Below, in pieces: positions 7,987 through 8,820 of a stretch of 8,820 nt of DNA. The DNA comes from JAUWVG01 sp964633715 (GTDB lineage: Bacteria; Acidobacteriota; Aminicenantia; Aminicenantales; Aminicenantaceae). Both the position numbers and the translations under genes were made by a program. The DNA lies in NCBI GenBank assembly GCA_964633715.1, contig CAZWHQ010000089.1, positions 1-8,820 of the forward strand, written 5' to 3'. The first letter of the stretch is position 1, and each line of letters begins with the position of its first letter. The notes under the pieces are model-generated. The model did no database searches and was not told the origin of the DNA. It worked only from the letters and a program-made list of their open reading frames with translations.

Positions 7987-7991
7987 CTCCT
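7987..7991 (-). promoter_or_regulatory. Ribosome binding site AGGAG favouring the GTG at 7976 over 7985
   Basis: On the minus strand AGGAG lies one base before the GTG at 7985, too close for normal initiation, and 10 bases before the in-frame GTG at 7976, which is workable. The paralogous kinase also begins with GTG four codons before its CPKC motif, which matches the 7976 start. Confidence 0.65.
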
Positions 7992-8001
7992 ATGTGATTA
8001 T

Positions 8002-8030
8002 AAAATAAACGTTTGTGAGAGACCTGTCAA
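8002..8030 (-). promoter_or_regulatory. Putative sigma-70-type promoter for the right kinase/YyaL operon
   Basis: On the minus strand a perfect -35 TTGACA (8025-8030) is followed after 17 bases by TATTTT (8002-8007, four of six consensus bases). A perfect TATAAT lies slightly further on (7997-8002), but its 22-base distance from the -35 is too long, and starting from it would leave no room for the ribosome binding site. Transcription probably begins around 7994-7998. Confidence 0.5.
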
Positions 8031-8054
8031 CAAAATGAAGGGTGTTGTCTCTCA
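8016..8054. repeat. 8-base inverted repeat between the divergent promoters
   Basis: TGAGAGAC (8016-8023) and GTCTCTCA (8047-8054) are perfect inverted copies separated by 23 bases, with the axis at 8035. The left arm lies just inside the minus-strand -35 spacer and the right arm ends four bases before the plus-strand -35. The placement suits an operator for a dimeric regulator acting on both genes, but no regulator is identified. Confidence 0.4.
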
Positions 8055-8058
8055 ACAT

Positions 8059-8087
8059 TTGACATTTCCTAATTAGAGGGACATCAT
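8059..8087 (+). promoter_or_regulatory. Putative sigma-70-type promoter for the seven-helix membrane protein
   Basis: A perfect -35 TTGACA (8059-8064) is followed after 17 bases by CATCAT (8082-8087, four of six consensus bases); CATACT at 8085-8090 is an alternative with a 20-base spacer. The leader would be under 25 bases and carries GAGGG (8101-8105) five bases before the ATG. The 8-base direct repeat TTAGAGGG occurs at 8073-8080 and 8098-8105, the second copy containing the ribosome binding site. Confidence 0.45.
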
Positions 8088-8110
8088 ACTTATCTCCTTA
8101 GAGGGCAATC

Positions 8111-8806
8111 ATGGATTATTCCCCTTTGCTTGCTGTTATCACGGGCGTTTTTGAATTTATTGCTGCACTTTTTGTGTTTTTAGGTCCGGGACGGAAGCGG
8201 ATTCTTTATCCTGTTGGTGTCTTGTTTCTTCTTCTGGCAGGATACCAGTTTTCGGAATTGGCCGTATGTTACAACCCAAGCCAGCTTCTTTTTGCCAGAA
8301 TTGCTTTTTTCGATATCACGTGGCTTCCTCCTCTTGCCATGTGGATAGGGCTGCAGCTGATTTCGGATCGGAAAAAATGGATGGTTTTTATCCCTTTAGC
8401 CTATTTTTCTGCGGGATTGGCCCTTGCGACTTGGGTGCTGGTGGATCCAAACTGTGTGACAAAGTCGGTTTGTGAGGTTGTCATCGCCCGCTACATATCG
8501 CCGAATCCTTTTGACATTGTCTATGCCTTATATTATCAAAGCGGACTATTTGTGCTTATTTTTGGGACTGCTGTTGGTTTGGCTTATGAGGCAAATCCTG
8601 TGCTGCGTAAACACCTGGCCAATCTCCAGGTTGGAATTTTGGGGTTTGTTCTGCCGTCACTTGTGATCCGCATCTTGGTTTCAAATTCGGGTGAGATCAC
8701 TGCTTCTGTGATGTGCCACTTTGCCTTGTTCTTAGCGGTTTCACTGGTCTTCCTTGTTTTACGAGAGCGCCGAGAAGGAGAAGGCTCGACATCTGACACA
8801 AATTAA
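8111..8806 (+). CDS. Seven-helix integral membrane protein of unknown function, sensor-domain-like
   Basis: The 231-residue protein starts at an ATG with GAGGG five bases upstream. Hydrophobic spans are visible at about 5-24, 31-52, 62-84, 90-111, 134-158, 170-190 and 197-217: seven helices, which puts N- and C-termini on opposite sides. Basic clusters at 28-30, 87-89 and the C-terminal RERR (218-221) suggest the N-terminus is outside and the C-terminus in the cytoplasm. The loop between helices four and five has two cysteines (C115, C121) that could form a disulfide if outside; C53 and C202 lie in or near membrane spans. The layout, with FARIAFFDITWLPPL around the third helix, resembles the 7TM sensor domain found at the N-terminus of some histidine kinases, but no output domain follows. 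I do not recognise a named family. It is divergent from the right kinase and shares its promoter region, so joint regulation is possible. Confidence 0.85.
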   Translation: MDYSPLLAVITGVFEFIAALFVFLGPGRKRILYPVGVLFLLLAGYQFSELAVCYNPSQLLFARIAFFDITWLPPLAMWIGLQLISDRKKWMVFIPLAYFSAGLALATWVLVDPNCVTKSVCEVVIARYISPNPFDIVYALYYQSGLFVLIFGTAVGLAYEANPVLRKHLANLQVGILGFVLPSLVIRILVSNSGEITASVMCHFALFLAVSLVFLVLRERREGEGSTSDTN

Positions 8807-8820
8807 GGTTGATGTCCCTC

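Noticed and set aside
7635..7997. 120-codon plus-strand open frame opposite the start of the right kinase
   Set aside because: It is fully antisense to conserved kinase codons, has no convincing ribosome binding site, and its residues resemble no known family; it is a shadow frame.
7997..8002. Perfect TATAAT upstream of the right kinase as its -10 box
   Set aside because: It is 22 bases from the TTGACA box and would put the transcription start at or inside the ribosome binding site; TATTTT at 8002-8007 has the correct 17-base spacing.

Overview
The window looks like chromosomal DNA from a bacterium of moderate GC content. The best guess is the Acidobacteriota/Aminicenantes sphere, because large soluble or single-pass Ser/Thr kinases with a TolB/FlgO-like domain plus TPR tails, next to 6-bladed beta-propeller genes, are typical there. 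This is inferred from protein style, not from a marker gene. No mobile element, tRNA, rRNA or CRISPR array is visible.

Layout, left to right. Positions 1-2887 (minus strand) hold a Ser/Thr protein kinase whose reading frame is still open at the left edge: zinc ribbon, kinase, one membrane span, TolB-like region, long TPR array. Positions 2888-3121 carry no gene; they hold that kinase's probable promoter and ribosome binding site, then a hairpin with a T-run that could terminate the next transcript. Positions 3122-3436 (minus) encode a 104-residue C-terminal piece of a 6-bladed beta-propeller protein, probably a remnant. Positions 3477-5603 (minus) encode a full-length YyaL/SPATA20-family protein (thioredoxin-like domain plus six-hairpin glycosidase-like domain). 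Positions 5616-7976 (minus) encode a second complete kinase, a close paralogue of the first but without a membrane span. A divergent promoter region (7977-8110) separates it from a plus-strand seven-helix membrane protein at 8111-8806.

How the parts may work together. The second kinase, the YyaL-type protein and the propeller remnant lie head to tail with gaps of 12 and 40 bases and are probably one transcript starting near 8000. The first kinase has its own promoter. The two kinases share an N-terminal four-cysteine zinc ribbon with identical cysteine spacing, and a GTG start. They also share an RD-type kinase core and a TolB-like plus TPR module. One places that module outside the membrane and the other keeps it in the cytoplasm, so they look like paralogues that diverged in where they sense. 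The seven-helix protein resembles sensor-type membrane domains without an output domain, and may be co-regulated with the second kinase through the shared divergent promoter.
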